Positions 18,838 through 28,220 are shown, counted from the first letter of the stretch. The stretch: DNA of 64,000 nucleotides from DATMFV01 sp035555975 (GCA_035555975.1 DATMFV010000112.1:10974-74973), one strand, 5' to 3'. Made by a program: numbers and translations. The notes: generated by a model from the sequence alone, not told the origin.

Positions 18838-19796
18838 ATTGGGCCCAGAACAAATTCCTGATCGGCCTGGGCGCCGTCACCCTCATCGGTGCCGGAGCGC
18901 TCGGTTTCTTCGTTGTCAAAGCCAAGAGTCAGTTTGATGCCTTGAGCGAAACCTATCAAGCCAAGGCCGCCGCCTACGACAATCTCCGCAAGCAGCCGCT
19001 CGCGCTCACGGAAGAGAACCTGACCAAGCTTGAAGGCCAGACCGACGTGGTCGCGCAGACCGCCGTCGCCTTGCAGGAGAAGCTGGCCAGCCACTCCTTC
19101 CCGCTCGAAGCGGCCACCCCCGAGCAGTTCCAGGACCGCCTGCGGACGGCGGTTTCGGAAGTCCTGCAAAAAGCGCAGGTCGCCAAGGTCACCCTGCCGG
19201 ATGGCTTCTACCTCGGTTTCAACCAGTACCAGAACCAGCCGCCCCGCACGGAAGCCGCCGCGCCGCTGCTCCGGCAGCTCAAGACCGTCCAGCTTGCCAC
19301 GGAGATTTTGATCGACGCCCGCGTCACCTCCATCGCCGCGGTCACGCGCACCCCCCTTCCCGAAGAGGGGGCCGCCGCCGCGACACCGCGCCCCGCCCCC
19401 GCCCCCAAGAAGAAGGCGGCCGCTCCCGCCAAGCCCGCACCCGCAGCGAAGCTGGTCGTCAAGTATCCCTTTGACATTCAGTTCATCGGCGAACAGGGGA
19501 GCATCCGCAAGGCGTTCAACGACCTCGCCAAGAACGACAAGCAGTTCCTGATCATCCGCCCGCTCAACATCCAGAACGAGCAGGACAAGTCGACACCGCG
19601 GCAGGTTGCCGCCCAGACAGCCGCCGCCCTTCCGACACCGGAAGCAACCCCTGCCGAGCAGGCCGCACCGCTTCCCACCCAGGGAGCCGGCAATGCCGCG
19701 TCGCGCCAGTTGCAATACATCGTCGGCACCGAGAAGATCAACGTCCTCCTGCGCGTGGAGATGACGGTCTTCGACAACCCCTTTCCCCACCAGTAG
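18834..19796 (+). CDS. Amuc_1100-like PilO-type pilus protein
   Basis: A 320-residue inner-membrane protein: one N-terminal span (about 9-28), a coiled coil, and a periplasmic domain. It can be lined up by eye with Amuc_1100, the outer-surface protein of Akkermansia studied for host immune effects: FYLGFNQYQNQPP versus WLGFQVYSTQAP, FDIQFIGEQGSIRKAFNDL versus LEIAFQGDRESVLKAMNAI, and a final beta segment VLLRVEMTVFDNP. Position between the PilM-like and Amuc_1099-like genes is the same. A low-complexity Ala/Pro/Lys linker (about 180-205) separates the two halves. Role by analogy: PilO-like part of a pilus or secretin machine. Confidence 0.85.
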   Translation: MNWAQNKFLIGLGAVTLIGAGALGFFVVKAKSQFDALSETYQAKAAAYDNLRKQPLALTEENLTKLEGQTDVVAQTAVALQEKLASHSFPLEAATPEQFQDRLRTAVSEVLQKAQVAKVTLPDGFYLGFNQYQNQPPRTEAAAPLLRQLKTVQLATEILIDARVTSIAAVTRTPLPEEGAAAATPRPAPAPKKKAAAPAKPAPAAKLVVKYPFDIQFIGEQGSIRKAFNDLAKNDKQFLIIRPLNIQNEQDKSTPRQVAAQTAAALPTPEATPAEQAAPLPTQGAGNAASRQLQYIVGTEKINVLLRVEMTVFDNPFPHQ

Positions 19797-19798
19797 AC

Positions 19799-20746
19799 AT
19801 GGACTGGATCAAGCAACATTACGACCGTTTTATCCTCCTTCTGTTCGGCCTCGGGCTGATCGCCTCCTCCGTGGTTCTTTTCGGAAAAACCCGGGAGTTC
19901 CCGAAGCGCTTTGACCCGGTTCTGGCGAAAGTCGAACCCGGCACCGCCTTCAAGCCCGCGGAAGTGACCACCCTGGAGAACGCCATCGCCCATATCGACA
20001 AGCCGACTCTCTGGCAGAGCCATGCAGGCTCGCTGCTGGTCTCGCGCAAGTACCTCGTGCAGGACGGCAAACTGGTCGACCCGCTCGAAGGGGGCGGCAT
20101 CACCATTCACCCGCCCGTGCCCAACGAATGGCTGTTGGAGCACAACCTCGACCTCCTCGACTCCAACATCCTCAACGAAGACCCCGATGGCGACGGCTTT
20201 ACCGTGCTTGACGAGTTCAACGCCAAGACCGATCCGCAGGACAAGGCGAGCCGCCCTCCCTACTGGACCAAGCTCCGTCTCAAGCAGGCGCTGCTCCGCC
20301 GTTTCCGGTTGAAGTTCGCCGCCTATGTCGACGACAGCTTCCAGATCAACACGCTCGACCTGCGCCAGCCGAGCCAGTTCCTCAAGCTGGGTGAAACCAT
20401 CGGAGGCACCAAGTTCAAGCTGCTCTCCTTCGAGAAGAAGACCGTCACCAACGAGAACACCGGCAGCGAACAGGACATTTCCGAGTTGACCGTCCAGAAC
20501 GAGGAGACCCAGGAAAACGTCGTCCTGATCCTCAACCGGATCGTCGATTCTCCCGACTCGTTTGCCGATCTCGTTCTGCTCTGGGACGGTTCCCAGTACC
20601 GGGTCAAGAAGGACCAGACCTTTGCCCTGAAAGTTGAGCCGGATGTTGAGTACAAACTCATTGACATCCGACCCAACCAAGCCGTAATAACAAACCTCAA
20701 AACCAACGAACGGATCACGGTTCCCCGCCTGGAGGGGGCCCAGTGA
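19799..20746 (+). CDS. Amuc_1099-like membrane-anchored pilus operon protein
   Basis: A 315-residue protein with an N-terminal span (about 11-29, FILLLFGLGLIASSVVLFG) and a long non-cytoplasmic part that contains an EF-hand-like segment (DPDGDGFTVLDEFNAKTDP) often seen in verrucomicrobial surface proteins. The C-terminal half is beta-rich. Start is 2 nt after the Amuc_1100-like stop, so translation is probably coupled. In Akkermansia the equivalent gene is Amuc_1099. A PilP-like link between the inner-membrane complex and the secretin is possible from its place, but unproven. Confidence 0.75.
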   Translation: MDWIKQHYDRFILLLFGLGLIASSVVLFGKTREFPKRFDPVLAKVEPGTAFKPAEVTTLENAIAHIDKPTLWQSHAGSLLVSRKYLVQDGKLVDPLEGGGITIHPPVPNEWLLEHNLDLLDSNILNEDPDGDGFTVLDEFNAKTDPQDKASRPPYWTKLRLKQALLRRFRLKFAAYVDDSFQINTLDLRQPSQFLKLGETIGGTKFKLLSFEKKTVTNENTGSEQDISELTVQNEETQENVVLILNRIVDSPDSFADLVLLWDGSQYRVKKDQTFALKVEPDVEYKLIDIRPNQAVITNLKTNERITVPRLEGAQ

Positions 20747-20878
20747 TCGTTTGAACGTTTCCGCCCCCCCTGATCACCCACCCGATCTGATTGTGTCGGG
20801 AGCGTCGCCGGACAAGCCGGTGCAAGTTCCGGCCAGACCAATCACCCGACAGTATCCCAAAGCCTCATCCCTGCAACT

Positions 20879-23521
20879 ATGATAAAGCCCCCTCTGGTCA
20901 CGTTCTGTTCTGTACTTGGCCTATTTACTGTAGCGACAACCCCCTTCGCCCTCTCCCAGAACGCTTCGGTTCGCGGAGTGGCTGAACGAGAAATCGTTCG
21001 CCGTCAGGAATCGGTTGTACGCGCCCGCGAAGCGATCCAGGCCGGTAACCAGGCTTTGACCGAAAAAGAGTACGATGTTGCAGTGCAGCAGTATCGCCTC
21101 GCGGTCGATCTTCTCCCGCCGAGCGAAACCACCGACAAGCTTCGCGCCCAGGCGCTCGCCCTCTTCAGCCATGCCAGCGTCAAGCTGGCCGAACAGCGGA
21201 TCACCGAAGGCCGTTATGCCGATGCGGAAACGACGGCGAAGACCGTTCTCGAAGAGCAGTACAACCCCGGCTATCTCCCGGCGATCCGCCTGCTGGCCAA
21301 TCTCGAAAAGCCCGACTACTACAACAAGACCATCACCCCCGGCCACGTCGCCAAGGTGGAACAGGTCCGCCAGTGGCTTTACGACGCCGAAGGGTTCTAC
21401 GACACCGGTCGTTACGATCTCGCCGAAAAGCGTTACCACCAGGTTCTCAACCTCGACTCCTACAACTCCACCGCCCGCCGCGGCCTGGAGCGGCTTAACA
21501 ACGCCAAGATCAAGTACGCCGAAGACGCCTACAACCACACCCGCTCCGAACTGGTATGGAAGCTCGCGCAGGCGTGGGAACTCCCCGTCCGCCGCTATGG
21601 CCAGGACCAGGGGGGCGTCATCGAACAGCTTCCGCAGTCGAGCAACAACACCGTGGCGATCAACGCCAAGCTCAACCGGATCATCATTCCCCGGGTTGAG
21701 TTCCGCGACGCCACCGTCCGCGAGGCGATCGACTTCCTCAAGCAGAAGAGCCGCGAACTCGACACCTCCGAGCCCGATCCGAACCGTCGCGGGGTGAACA
21801 TCGTTCTTCAACTCGACACTGCCGGCGCTCCGGCAGCACCCGCACCGGTCGTCCCGGCCGACGGGGGCATCCCCGGCCTGGAACCGATCCTGCCTGATGG
21901 CGGCGGCGCGGGCGACCTGACCGGCGGCTTCGGCGGCACCAACCCGAACGATGCCCGCATCACCCTCTCCCTCAACAACGTTCCGTTGATGGAAGTGCTG
22001 CGCTACATCACCCAGCTTGCCGGCCTCAAGGTCAAGATCGATCCGTACGCGGTCGCCATCGTGCCGCTGAGCACCATCACCGATCAGCTCCTCACCAAGG
22101 AATACCGCGTTCCGCCAGGGTTCCTGAGCAGCAACTCCGGGGGGACTTCGGCTCCGATTCAGGCTTCGCCGACCGCACCGAGCGGTGGTGGCGGTTCCGG
22201 CCTTACCGGACGGGCCTCGGCCATCGACTACCTTCGCGCCAACGGCGTCCAGTTCCCGCCGGGAGCCAGCGCCAACTTCATCCCGAGCAGCAGCCGCCTG
22301 ATCGTCCGCAACACGCAGGACAACCTCGATCTCATCGACACCATTGTCGAAGCGCAGATCGCCCAGGCTCCGCAGCAGGTCGAGATCGAATCGAAGTTTG
22401 TCGAAATCTCGCAGAACAACCTCAAGGAACTGAGCTTCGACTGGATGCTCGGGCAGTTCAACATCCCGGGTTCCGACCGCGTCTTCGGCGGCGGCGGCAC
22501 CACCGGCAACGGCAGTCCGATTGATGCCAGCGACTTTCCGTTCACCGATCCCTACGGCCGGATCATCGGCGGCAACCCGATCACCGGCGGCAACCGGACC
22601 GGTACCGGTCTGGGCGGCGCGATCAGCGCCAACGCCATCGACGCGCTGCTCTTCCCGACCACCGGTCTGACGAGCGCCGCTCCCGGCGTCCTCGGCGTCG
22701 CCGGTGTCTTCACCGATCCGCAGTTCCAGGTCGTCATGCGCGCGCTCAACCAGAAGAAGGGGGTCGACCTCCTCTCCGCGCCGCGCGTCACCACCAAGAG
22801 CGGCAACCGCGCTTCGATTGAAATCATCCGCGAATTCCGTTACCCGACGGAGTTCAGCCCGCCCCAGATCCCGCAGACGATCGAGTCCGGAACGAATTCG
22901 TTCATTACGGACCCGCTCACGGGGATTCTGATGCCCTCGGGCGGCGGTGGCAGCATCCCGATCACGCCGACCACGCCGACCACGTTCGAAATGCGCAAGA
23001 CCGGGGTCATCCTCGACGTCGAACCGGTCGTCGGTTCGGACGGCTCGACGATCGACCTGACGATGGTCCCCGAAGTGACGGAGTTTGAAGGGTTCATCAA
23101 CTACGGCAGCCCGATCCTCCAGCCTTCGTCGCCTTCGATCATCGGCGGCATTCTCACGCAGAACGCCCCGCAGGTGGTCACCCCGAACGTGATCAACCAG
23201 CCGATCTTCAGCACCCGGAAAGTCACCACCAGCGTCAGCGTCTGGGATGGCCAGACGGTCATGCTCGGCGGCCTGATGCGCGAAGACGTGCAGAAGGTCG
23301 AGGACAAGGTGCCTCTGCTGGGTGATATCCCGTTCGTAGGCCGTCTCTTCCGCTCCTCGGTCGATCAGCACCTCAAGCGCAACCTGGTGATCTTCGTCAG
23401 TGCGCGCCTGATCAACCCCGCCGGCGAACCGTTCAACATGGTGGAGGAAGAAGAGGAAGTCGTCGAACCGCTTCTGGCTCCGCCGCTGCCGGAAGCACCG
23501 CTGCCGCTCTTCACCAAGTAA
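20879..23521 (+). CDS. Secretin of type IV pilus / type II secretion type (Amuc_1098-like)
   Basis: An 880-residue outer-membrane channel subunit. In order: signal peptide (about 1-26), a helical TPR-like region (30-190), N-domains with long Gly/Pro-rich linkers (about 280-470), then the secretin beta-barrel. The hallmark VPLLGDIPFVGRLF is at 811-824, followed by NLVIFVSARLINP. The TPR front end is what distinguishes the verrucomicrobial Amuc_1098 type from classic PilQ/GspD. A 132-nt gap precedes it, larger than other gaps in the operon. It would form the outer-membrane pore for the fibre assembled by PilB and the upstream proteins. Confidence 0.92.
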   Translation: MIKPPLVTFCSVLGLFTVATTPFALSQNASVRGVAEREIVRRQESVVRAREAIQAGNQALTEKEYDVAVQQYRLAVDLLPPSETTDKLRAQALALFSHASVKLAEQRITEGRYADAETTAKTVLEEQYNPGYLPAIRLLANLEKPDYYNKTITPGHVAKVEQVRQWLYDAEGFYDTGRYDLAEKRYHQVLNLDSYNSTARRGLERLNNAKIKYAEDAYNHTRSELVWKLAQAWELPVRRYGQDQGGVIEQLPQSSNNTVAINAKLNRIIIPRVEFRDATVREAIDFLKQKSRELDTSEPDPNRRGVNIVLQLDTAGAPAAPAPVVPADGGIPGLEPILPDGGGAGDLTGGFGGTNPNDARITLSLNNVPLMEVLRYITQLAGLKVKIDPYAVAIVPLSTITDQLLTKEYRVPPGFLSSNSGGTSAPIQASPTAPSGGGGSGLTGRASAIDYLRANGVQFPPGASANFIPSSSRLIVRNTQDNLDLIDTIVEAQIAQAPQQVEIESKFVEISQNNLKELSFDWMLGQFNIPGSDRVFGGGGTTGNGSPIDASDFPFTDPYGRIIGGNPITGGNRTGTGLGGAISANAIDALLFPTTGLTSAAPGVLGVAGVFTDPQFQVVMRALNQKKGVDLLSAPRVTTKSGNRASIEIIREFRYPTEFSPPQIPQTIESGTNSFITDPLTGILMPSGGGGSIPITPTTPTTFEMRKTGVILDVEPVVGSDGSTIDLTMVPEVTEFEGFINYGSPILQPSSPSIIGGILTQNAPQVVTPNVINQPIFSTRKVTTSVSVWDGQTVMLGGLMREDVQKVEDKVPLLGDIPFVGRLFRSSVDQHLKRNLVIFVSARLINPAGEPFNMVEEEEEVVEPLLAPPLPEAPLPLFTK

Positions 23522-23562
23522 GAGGGGGGCGGCTTAAAAACCGCCAATCCAGGAAGGACCAC

Positions 23563-24384
23563 GTGCCTGTTCTTGGAATCACGGGCAGCATTGCGACGGG
23601 CAAAAGTACTTTTGCCCAACGGCTCAAGGAGAGACTCGACGCAGAACTCTTCGATGCCGATGCCGTAGCGCGGGAGTTGCTGGAAAGCGACCCCGCGGTA
23701 CAGGAGGAAGTTCTCTCCGTTTTTGGCCCTGACGTGGCAGGGCCGGACGGAACCATTCACCGGGCCAGGCTCCGGTCGATGATTTTCGGGCCGAAAGGCT
23801 CACCGGTGGATCTTCGCAGGGAAGCGCCGGGGCGCACGGCCCTTTCAGGCCGGGCAGCGACAGGGGCGATAAGAGCGACAGAGGCAACCGGGCCTGGAGT
23901 TGAGGGGACGGGGAAAACCGCTGGGGCACGGTCCCAACAGGGGGAGTGCTCGCAGGCGGAAACGGGAGCGACGGGAACCAACGATGACGAAACAACCCTT
24001 TCGCCCACGCCTAGAGAGAGACTCGAAGCCATTCTTCACCCGCGCATCCGCGCCCGCTGGATGGAGCTTGCCTCAACGTTCCGCGCCATCCCGCCCGGAC
24101 GGCAGCGTTGGCTGCTGGTCGACATTCCGCTCCTTTTCGAGACGGGGACCGAGGGGGCGTTCGATGTCATCACCGTGGTGGCGTGCGGCGAAGAGACCCA
24201 GCAGCGCCGCCTCCGCGAGCGCGGCCTTTCCCCGGAAGTGGGACAGGCGATCATCGCCTCGCAACTCGATCTGCCGACCAAAATGAAACGAGCTTCGCAT
24301 ATCATCTGGAGCGAATCCTCTTTAACCTTTCTCGATGAACAGGCAGCCGTTCTCGCTGCCCACCTTCAACAACGTTATGGATGA
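23563..24384 (+). CDS. coaE: Dephospho-CoA kinase with 73-codon in-frame insert
   Basis: Last enzyme of coenzyme A synthesis, phosphorylating the ribose 3'-OH of dephospho-CoA. P-loop GSIATGKS is at 8-15, DADAVARELL at 31-40, and LEAILHPRIRARW and VDIPLLFETG follow as in CoaE. The protein is 273 residues where about 200 is usual. The excess is residues 76-148, a Gly/Ala/Thr/Arg-rich stretch between the family's RARLRSMIF and ERLEAILHP segments. GTG at 23563 is preceded by AGGAAGGA at 23551. The 3' end overlaps the rho frame. The enzyme looks intact around the insert. Confidence 0.9.
   Translation: MPVLGITGSIATGKSTFAQRLKERLDAELFDADAVARELLESDPAVQEEVLSVFGPDVAGPDGTIHRARLRSMIFGPKGSPVDLRREAPGRTALSGRAATGAIRATEATGPGVEGTGKTAGARSQQGECSQAETGATGTNDDETTLSPTPRERLEAILHPRIRARWMELASTFRAIPPGRQRWLLVDIPLLFETGTEGAFDVITVVACGEETQQRRLRERGLSPEVGQAIIASQLDLPTKMKRASHIIWSESSLTFLDEQAAVLAAHLQQRYG
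23788..24006. repeat. Palindrome-bounded insertion inside coaE
   Basis: A 219-bp segment (73 codons) absent from normal CoaE. It is bounded by an imperfect inverted repeat, GGGCCGAAAGG at 23788-23798 and CCTTTCGCCC at 23997-24006, and contains the hairpin GGCCCTTTCAGGCC near 23840. Its in-frame length and repeat-like composition suggest a palindromic repeat inserted in the gene and kept as a surface loop. No target duplication was found. Confidence 0.45.
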
Positions 24385-25720
24385 AGTGCCACCGCAACCC
24401 GACCTGGAGACCGCCGCCGACAACCCGGCGCCCGCTGCACCGCCGCCGCTTCCCGAGCGTCTTCACCTCAACGAACTGCACGGGCTGACCCACGCCCGGC
24501 TGCTGGAACGGGCGGCTTCGGTCCGCCTCCGCGTCAACCCGGAGCGGACCCGCCACCAGCTCGTTCTCGACCTGCTGAAGTTTTACGGCAAGCAGGGGGT
24601 GGAACTGATCGCGGAAGGGGTGCTGGAGATCGGCAGCGACCAGCAGGCATTTCTCCGCTGGCCCCGCTTCAACTTCAAGCCGTTTCCGGAGGATGTCTTT
24701 GTGCCGCGCCACCAGGTGCAGCGCCTCAACCTCCAGCCCGGCCTCCTGATCACCGCCCGCATCCGCCCGCCGCGCGACAACAAGGAGCGGTGGATGGTGC
24801 TCGATACGGTCATCGCCATTGAGGAGATCCCGCTCGAGCAGTGGGTGGAGCCGAAGCCGTTCGAGAACCTGACCCCCCTCTTTCCCGATCGTCGCCTGAT
24901 CCTTGAAAACAACGTGACCCGCTCCCTGAGCGCGCGGGCGGTCGACCTGATCACCCCGCTGGGCCGGGGCCAGCGCGCGTTGATCGTCGCCCCGCCGCGC
25001 GGCGGCAAGACGATGATGATGAAGGATATGGCGCGCTCGATCCGGGCCAGTTCGCCCGAGACCCACGTCATCCTCCTGCTCATCGACGAGCGGCCCGAGG
25101 AGGTCACCGACCTCAAGCGCGAGGTCAACGCCGATGTCTTTTCCTCCACGTTCGACGAAAACCCGCAGCGCCATGTCCAGGTGGCCGAACTGGTCCTCGA
25201 ACGGGCGAAGCGGCTCGTGGAACTCAAGCGCGATGTGGTGATCATGCTCGACAGCATCACCCGCCTCGCCCGCGCCTACAACAACCTGATGCCGAACAAG
25301 GGCCGCATCATGTCGGGCGGGGTGGACGCCAAGGCGCTCATCAAGCCGAAGAAATTTTTCGGCGCGGCCCGCAACGTTGAAGAGGGGGGCAGCCTGACGA
25401 TCCTCGCCACGGCGTTGATCGATACCAACAGCCGGATGGATGAAGTCATCTTCGAAGAGTTCAAGGGGACCGGCAACATGGAGTTGCACCTCGCCCGCGA
25501 GCTGGTGGAGAAGCGGATTTTTCCGGCGATCCACATTCTCAACTCCGGCACACGGCGCGAGGACCTCCTCTACCATCCTGAAGAATTTGCCCGCATCAGC
25601 CTCCTGCGCAAGCAGCTCGCCCAACTCCCGCCGATTGAGGCGATGGAGATCCTCGTCCGCCAGCTTCGCAACACCAAGACCAATGCCGAACTGCTTCTCA
25701 CCGGCCTGCGCAGTGTTTAA
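24335..25720 (+). CDS. rho: Transcription termination factor Rho
   Basis: A 461-residue RNA-dependent hexameric helicase/ATPase. The N-terminal Rho_N helices begin LHLNELHGLTHARLLERA, then the cold-shock-type RNA-binding domain (GVLEIGSDQQAFLRWPRFNFKP, read in two parts). The ATPase has APPRGGKT near 218-225, the LLIDERPEEVTDL Walker B region, and the Rho-specific Q-/R-loop sequences LDSITRLARAYN and GGVDAKAL. The start at 24335 overlaps coaE by 50 nt; the ATG at 24377, overlapping only ATGGATGA, is an equally good choice and would drop 14 unconserved residues. Confidence 0.95.
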   Translation: MNRQPFSLPTFNNVMDEVPPQPDLETAADNPAPAAPPPLPERLHLNELHGLTHARLLERAASVRLRVNPERTRHQLVLDLLKFYGKQGVELIAEGVLEIGSDQQAFLRWPRFNFKPFPEDVFVPRHQVQRLNLQPGLLITARIRPPRDNKERWMVLDTVIAIEEIPLEQWVEPKPFENLTPLFPDRRLILENNVTRSLSARAVDLITPLGRGQRALIVAPPRGGKTMMMKDMARSIRASSPETHVILLLIDERPEEVTDLKREVNADVFSSTFDENPQRHVQVAELVLERAKRLVELKRDVVIMLDSITRLARAYNNLMPNKGRIMSGGVDAKALIKPKKFFGAARNVEEGGSLTILATALIDTNSRMDEVIFEEFKGTGNMELHLARELVEKRIFPAIHILNSGTRREDLLYHPEEFARISLLRKQLAQLPPIEAMEILVRQLRNTKTNAELLLTGLRSV

Positions 25721-25771
25721 CCCGAACCACTCCGGTCGCTTTTTTGACCCTTCAAGCGTTTTTCGCCTCTT

Positions 25772-26824
25772 TTGATTACCACTCCCGAAGCCCTCGCCGA
25801 AGCGCTCGACCCGATCCGCCGATCGGACCGGGTCGCCCTTGATACCGAAGCCGACAGCCTCCACTGTTACTTCGAAAAGCTCTGCCTGATCCAGATCAGC
25901 GTCCCGGGGCACGATTTTCTGATCGATCCGCTGGCCGACCTCCCGCTCGCCCCGCTTTTTGACGAACTGGCGGGACACCAGCTCATCATCCAGGGGCTCG
26001 ATTATGACCTGCGCCTGCTGCGCCGCGCCGGGATGACCGAGACGAGCCCCGTCTTTGATACGATGATCGCCGCGCGGCTCATCGGGTTGATGGAGTTCAG
26101 CCTGTCGGCGCTGCTCAAGCGTTTTTTCGGGATCGAACTGGCCAAGGGTTCGCAGAAGGCGAACTGGGCGCGCCGCCCCCTTTCGCCGAAAATGATCGAC
26201 TACGCCAGCAACGACACGCGTTACCTCCTGCCGCTGGCGGAAAAGCTCGAGGCCGAGCTTCACCGGCTCGGGCGCTGGGAATGGTTCTTCCAGTCGTGTG
26301 AAAAGGCGCGGATCGCCACCCAGACCAGCCGGGAGCGCGACCTCGATTCCCTCTGGCGCATCACCGGGAGCGGCGAACTCCGCGACCAGGCCGCCGCCCT
26401 TCTGCGGGCGCTCTGGCATTGGCGCGACCAGGAAGCGCGCACGGTTGACCGTCCCTCCTTTCATATCGCCCGCAACGATCTGCTGATTGAAGCCGCCCGC
26501 ACCTGGACGACCGGCCAGCGGTTCGAGATTCCCCACCTCCACGGTTCCCGCCGCAAACGCTACCTGGCCACGGTGGACGAAGCGCTCGCCCTCTCCTCCA
26601 GCGAATGGCCGAAACTGGTTCGCGGCAGCCGCCAGAGGGTCACCCCGGAGCAGGAACGCCGTTTCGCCGAGTTGAAGAAAATCCGCGACCACGCCGCCGC
26701 CCGGCACGCGATCGAGCCGTCGCTGATCGCCCCGAAAGTGACGCTGGAATCGCTTGCCAACGACCCCGAGGACGCCGTGCCGCGTCTCCTTCCGTGGCAG
26801 CGGGAACTGCTCGGGCTTGATTGA
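25772..26824 (+). CDS. rnd: Ribonuclease D family 3'-5' exonuclease
   Basis: A 350-residue DEDDy exonuclease with an HRDC-type C-terminal part, acting in tRNA 3' maturation or RNA turnover. The acidic residues are in ALDTEAD, GLDYDL and YASNDTRYLLPL (the final Asp and Tyr). KGSQKANWARRPLSPKMIDY is the usual link before that last motif. The C-terminal half (about 215-340) is helical, consistent with HRDC repeats. The only start in reach is TTG at 25772. It follows rho by 51 nt on the same strand. Confidence 0.9.
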   Translation: MITTPEALAEALDPIRRSDRVALDTEADSLHCYFEKLCLIQISVPGHDFLIDPLADLPLAPLFDELAGHQLIIQGLDYDLRLLRRAGMTETSPVFDTMIAARLIGLMEFSLSALLKRFFGIELAKGSQKANWARRPLSPKMIDYASNDTRYLLPLAEKLEAELHRLGRWEWFFQSCEKARIATQTSRERDLDSLWRITGSGELRDQAAALLRALWHWRDQEARTVDRPSFHIARNDLLIEAARTWTTGQRFEIPHLHGSRRKRYLATVDEALALSSSEWPKLVRGSRQRVTPEQERRFAELKKIRDHAAARHAIEPSLIAPKVTLESLANDPEDAVPRLLPWQRELLGLD

Positions 26825-26909
26825 GGGTGGGTCGATTTCCGTGTCGACTGCGGCGGGGGACTTGAGTTCAGCCGTTTTCCCGCGGCGGTCCGCCAGTTCC
26901 TGGCAGGGG

Positions 26910-26957
26910 CGCTTGCCTGCTGGAGGGGCGGCCTCCGCGCCGTCCGCTGCGTTGGAC
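26910..26957 (-). repeat. Dispersed intergenic repeat, copy A
   Basis: Read on the minus strand it begins GTCCAACGCAGCGG and ends CCCTCCAGCAGGCAAGCG; it closely matches the plus-strand copy at 53887-53932. It sits in the 170-bp gap between the convergent RNase D and phospholipase D genes. Other short palindromic pieces fill the gap; no gene is seen. Confidence 0.6.
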
Positions 26958-26994
26958 TCCGCTTTCACACCCCGCCCCCTCTCCCGACCGGCGG

Positions 26995-28182
26995 CTACAA
27001 CACCTTCACCCCGCCGCTCAACCGGTTCTTCAGCCCGACCCCGGTCAGGAGCGGGTCGCCGTGAGCCAGCAACAGGTAGGCGGCCCGCTCGCTCACGCTA
27101 TTCCAGAGCCCCCGCGAGGCAAACCAGCGGGACGGCTCGACCGGCCGGCTCTGCGCCAGGTCGATCGCAAAAATCTGCCGCGCCCGGGCGGCGGCTTCGG
27201 GATCGTCGATCCTCAAAAGGAGTTCGTAGTTGAGCTTGAGGCTGCGCACGTCGAGATTCGCCGACCCGACATAGACCGCATCGTCGATCACAAAGAGCTT
27301 GGAATGAAGGATTTGCGGCTGGTACTCGTAAATCTCCAGCCCTGCCTGCAAAAGATTGCCGTACAAACTTCGCGAGGCGAGCTGCGAAAGGCGGACATCC
27401 GACTTTCCGGCCAGAATCAGTTCCACCCGCCCCCCGCGCGCGACCACCTTCTTCAACGCACGGCGGATCTTGAGCGTCGGCAGAAAATAGGCGCAGATGA
27501 TCCGCACCGACTTTGCCCTGGAGAGATCCGCCAGAATCGACCGCTTCAGCGCATGATAACCGCGCCCCGGCCCGCTGAGCAGGAGGGTCCACCCCTCGCC
27601 GTAAATCTCGGTGTTGGGCCGCCGGTGGATCGGCGGAAAGGCCGGAAGCGGCTTCCCGGCGCGGGAAAAGAGGTCGTCAAAGGTCGCCGCCAGCGCCCGG
27701 ACCACCGGCCCGGTGAGCGCCATCCCGAGATCGCGCCACCCGTGCAACACCCCGTCGCCGTGGTAATCCTCCGAAACATTGAACCCGCCGATGAATGCCT
27801 CCTCGTCGTCGATCACCACCAGCTTGCGGTGGTTGCGGTAGCCAAAGCGCCCCTCGCCCTGAAACGGGTTGAACCACTGGAACTGCCCCCCTTCGCGGAT
27901 CAGCCGCTCCCAGAAAGCGTTCGAAAGCATCACCGAACCGACCGCGTCGACCATCACCCGCACCTCCACCCCGCGCCGCTGCGCGTCGGTGAGCGCTTCC
28001 AGAAACCGGTTCCCCACGATGTCGGCGGTGAAGATGTAGATCTCCAGCCGGATCGAACGCCGCGCCGCCACGATCGCCTGAAACACCGCGTCGAGCGCTG
28101 CCGCCCCGGTCTCCAGCCAGCGAAACTGGAACGGGGGAACGTCGGAAGCCTCTTCGGTCGGAGGGGTGCGGCCGGTGGACAT
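26995..28182 (-). CDS. Phospholipase D family / cardiolipin synthase-like protein
   Basis: A 395-residue protein with two HKD motifs: HRKLVVIDD (118-126) with FIGGFN after it, and HSKLFVIDD (about 291-299) followed by VYVGSANLD. This duplicate arrangement is that of bacterial cardiolipin synthases, which join two phosphatidylglycerols. Unlike ClsA it has no N-terminal membrane spans, so it resembles the soluble ClsB type. Other PLD-fold activities cannot be excluded. ATG at 28182; the gene stands alone between convergent RNase D and the kinase/thiE pair. Confidence 0.85.
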   Translation of the reverse strand: MSTGRTPPTEEASDVPPFQFRWLETGAAALDAVFQAIVAARRSIRLEIYIFTADIVGNRFLEALTDAQRRGVEVRVMVDAVGSVMLSNAFWERLIREGGQFQWFNPFQGEGRFGYRNHRKLVVIDDEEAFIGGFNVSEDYHGDGVLHGWRDLGMALTGPVVRALAATFDDLFSRAGKPLPAFPPIHRRPNTEIYGEGWTLLLSGPGRGYHALKRSILADLSRAKSVRIICAYFLPTLKIRRALKKVVARGGRVELILAGKSDVRLSQLASRSLYGNLLQAGLEIYEYQPQILHSKLFVIDDAVYVGSANLDVRSLKLNYELLLRIDDPEAAARARQIFAIDLAQSRPVEPSRWFASRGLWNSVSERAAYLLLAHGDPLLTGVGLKNRLSGGVKVL

Positions 28183-28220
28183 GGTTTACACGGTGTCGTT
28201 GGCCCCCGCCCTGGGCGCGA

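Noticed and set aside
20921..23371. 816-codon minus-strand open frame opposite the secretin gene
   Set aside because: Secretin motifs on the plus strand are decisive; the antisense frame is a composition effect.
24302..26968. Very long minus-strand open frame (888 codons) opposite rho and RNase D
   Set aside because: It is antisense to two clear genes, has no family motif, and its Arg/Gly/Leu-rich composition is typical of GC-rich shadow frames.
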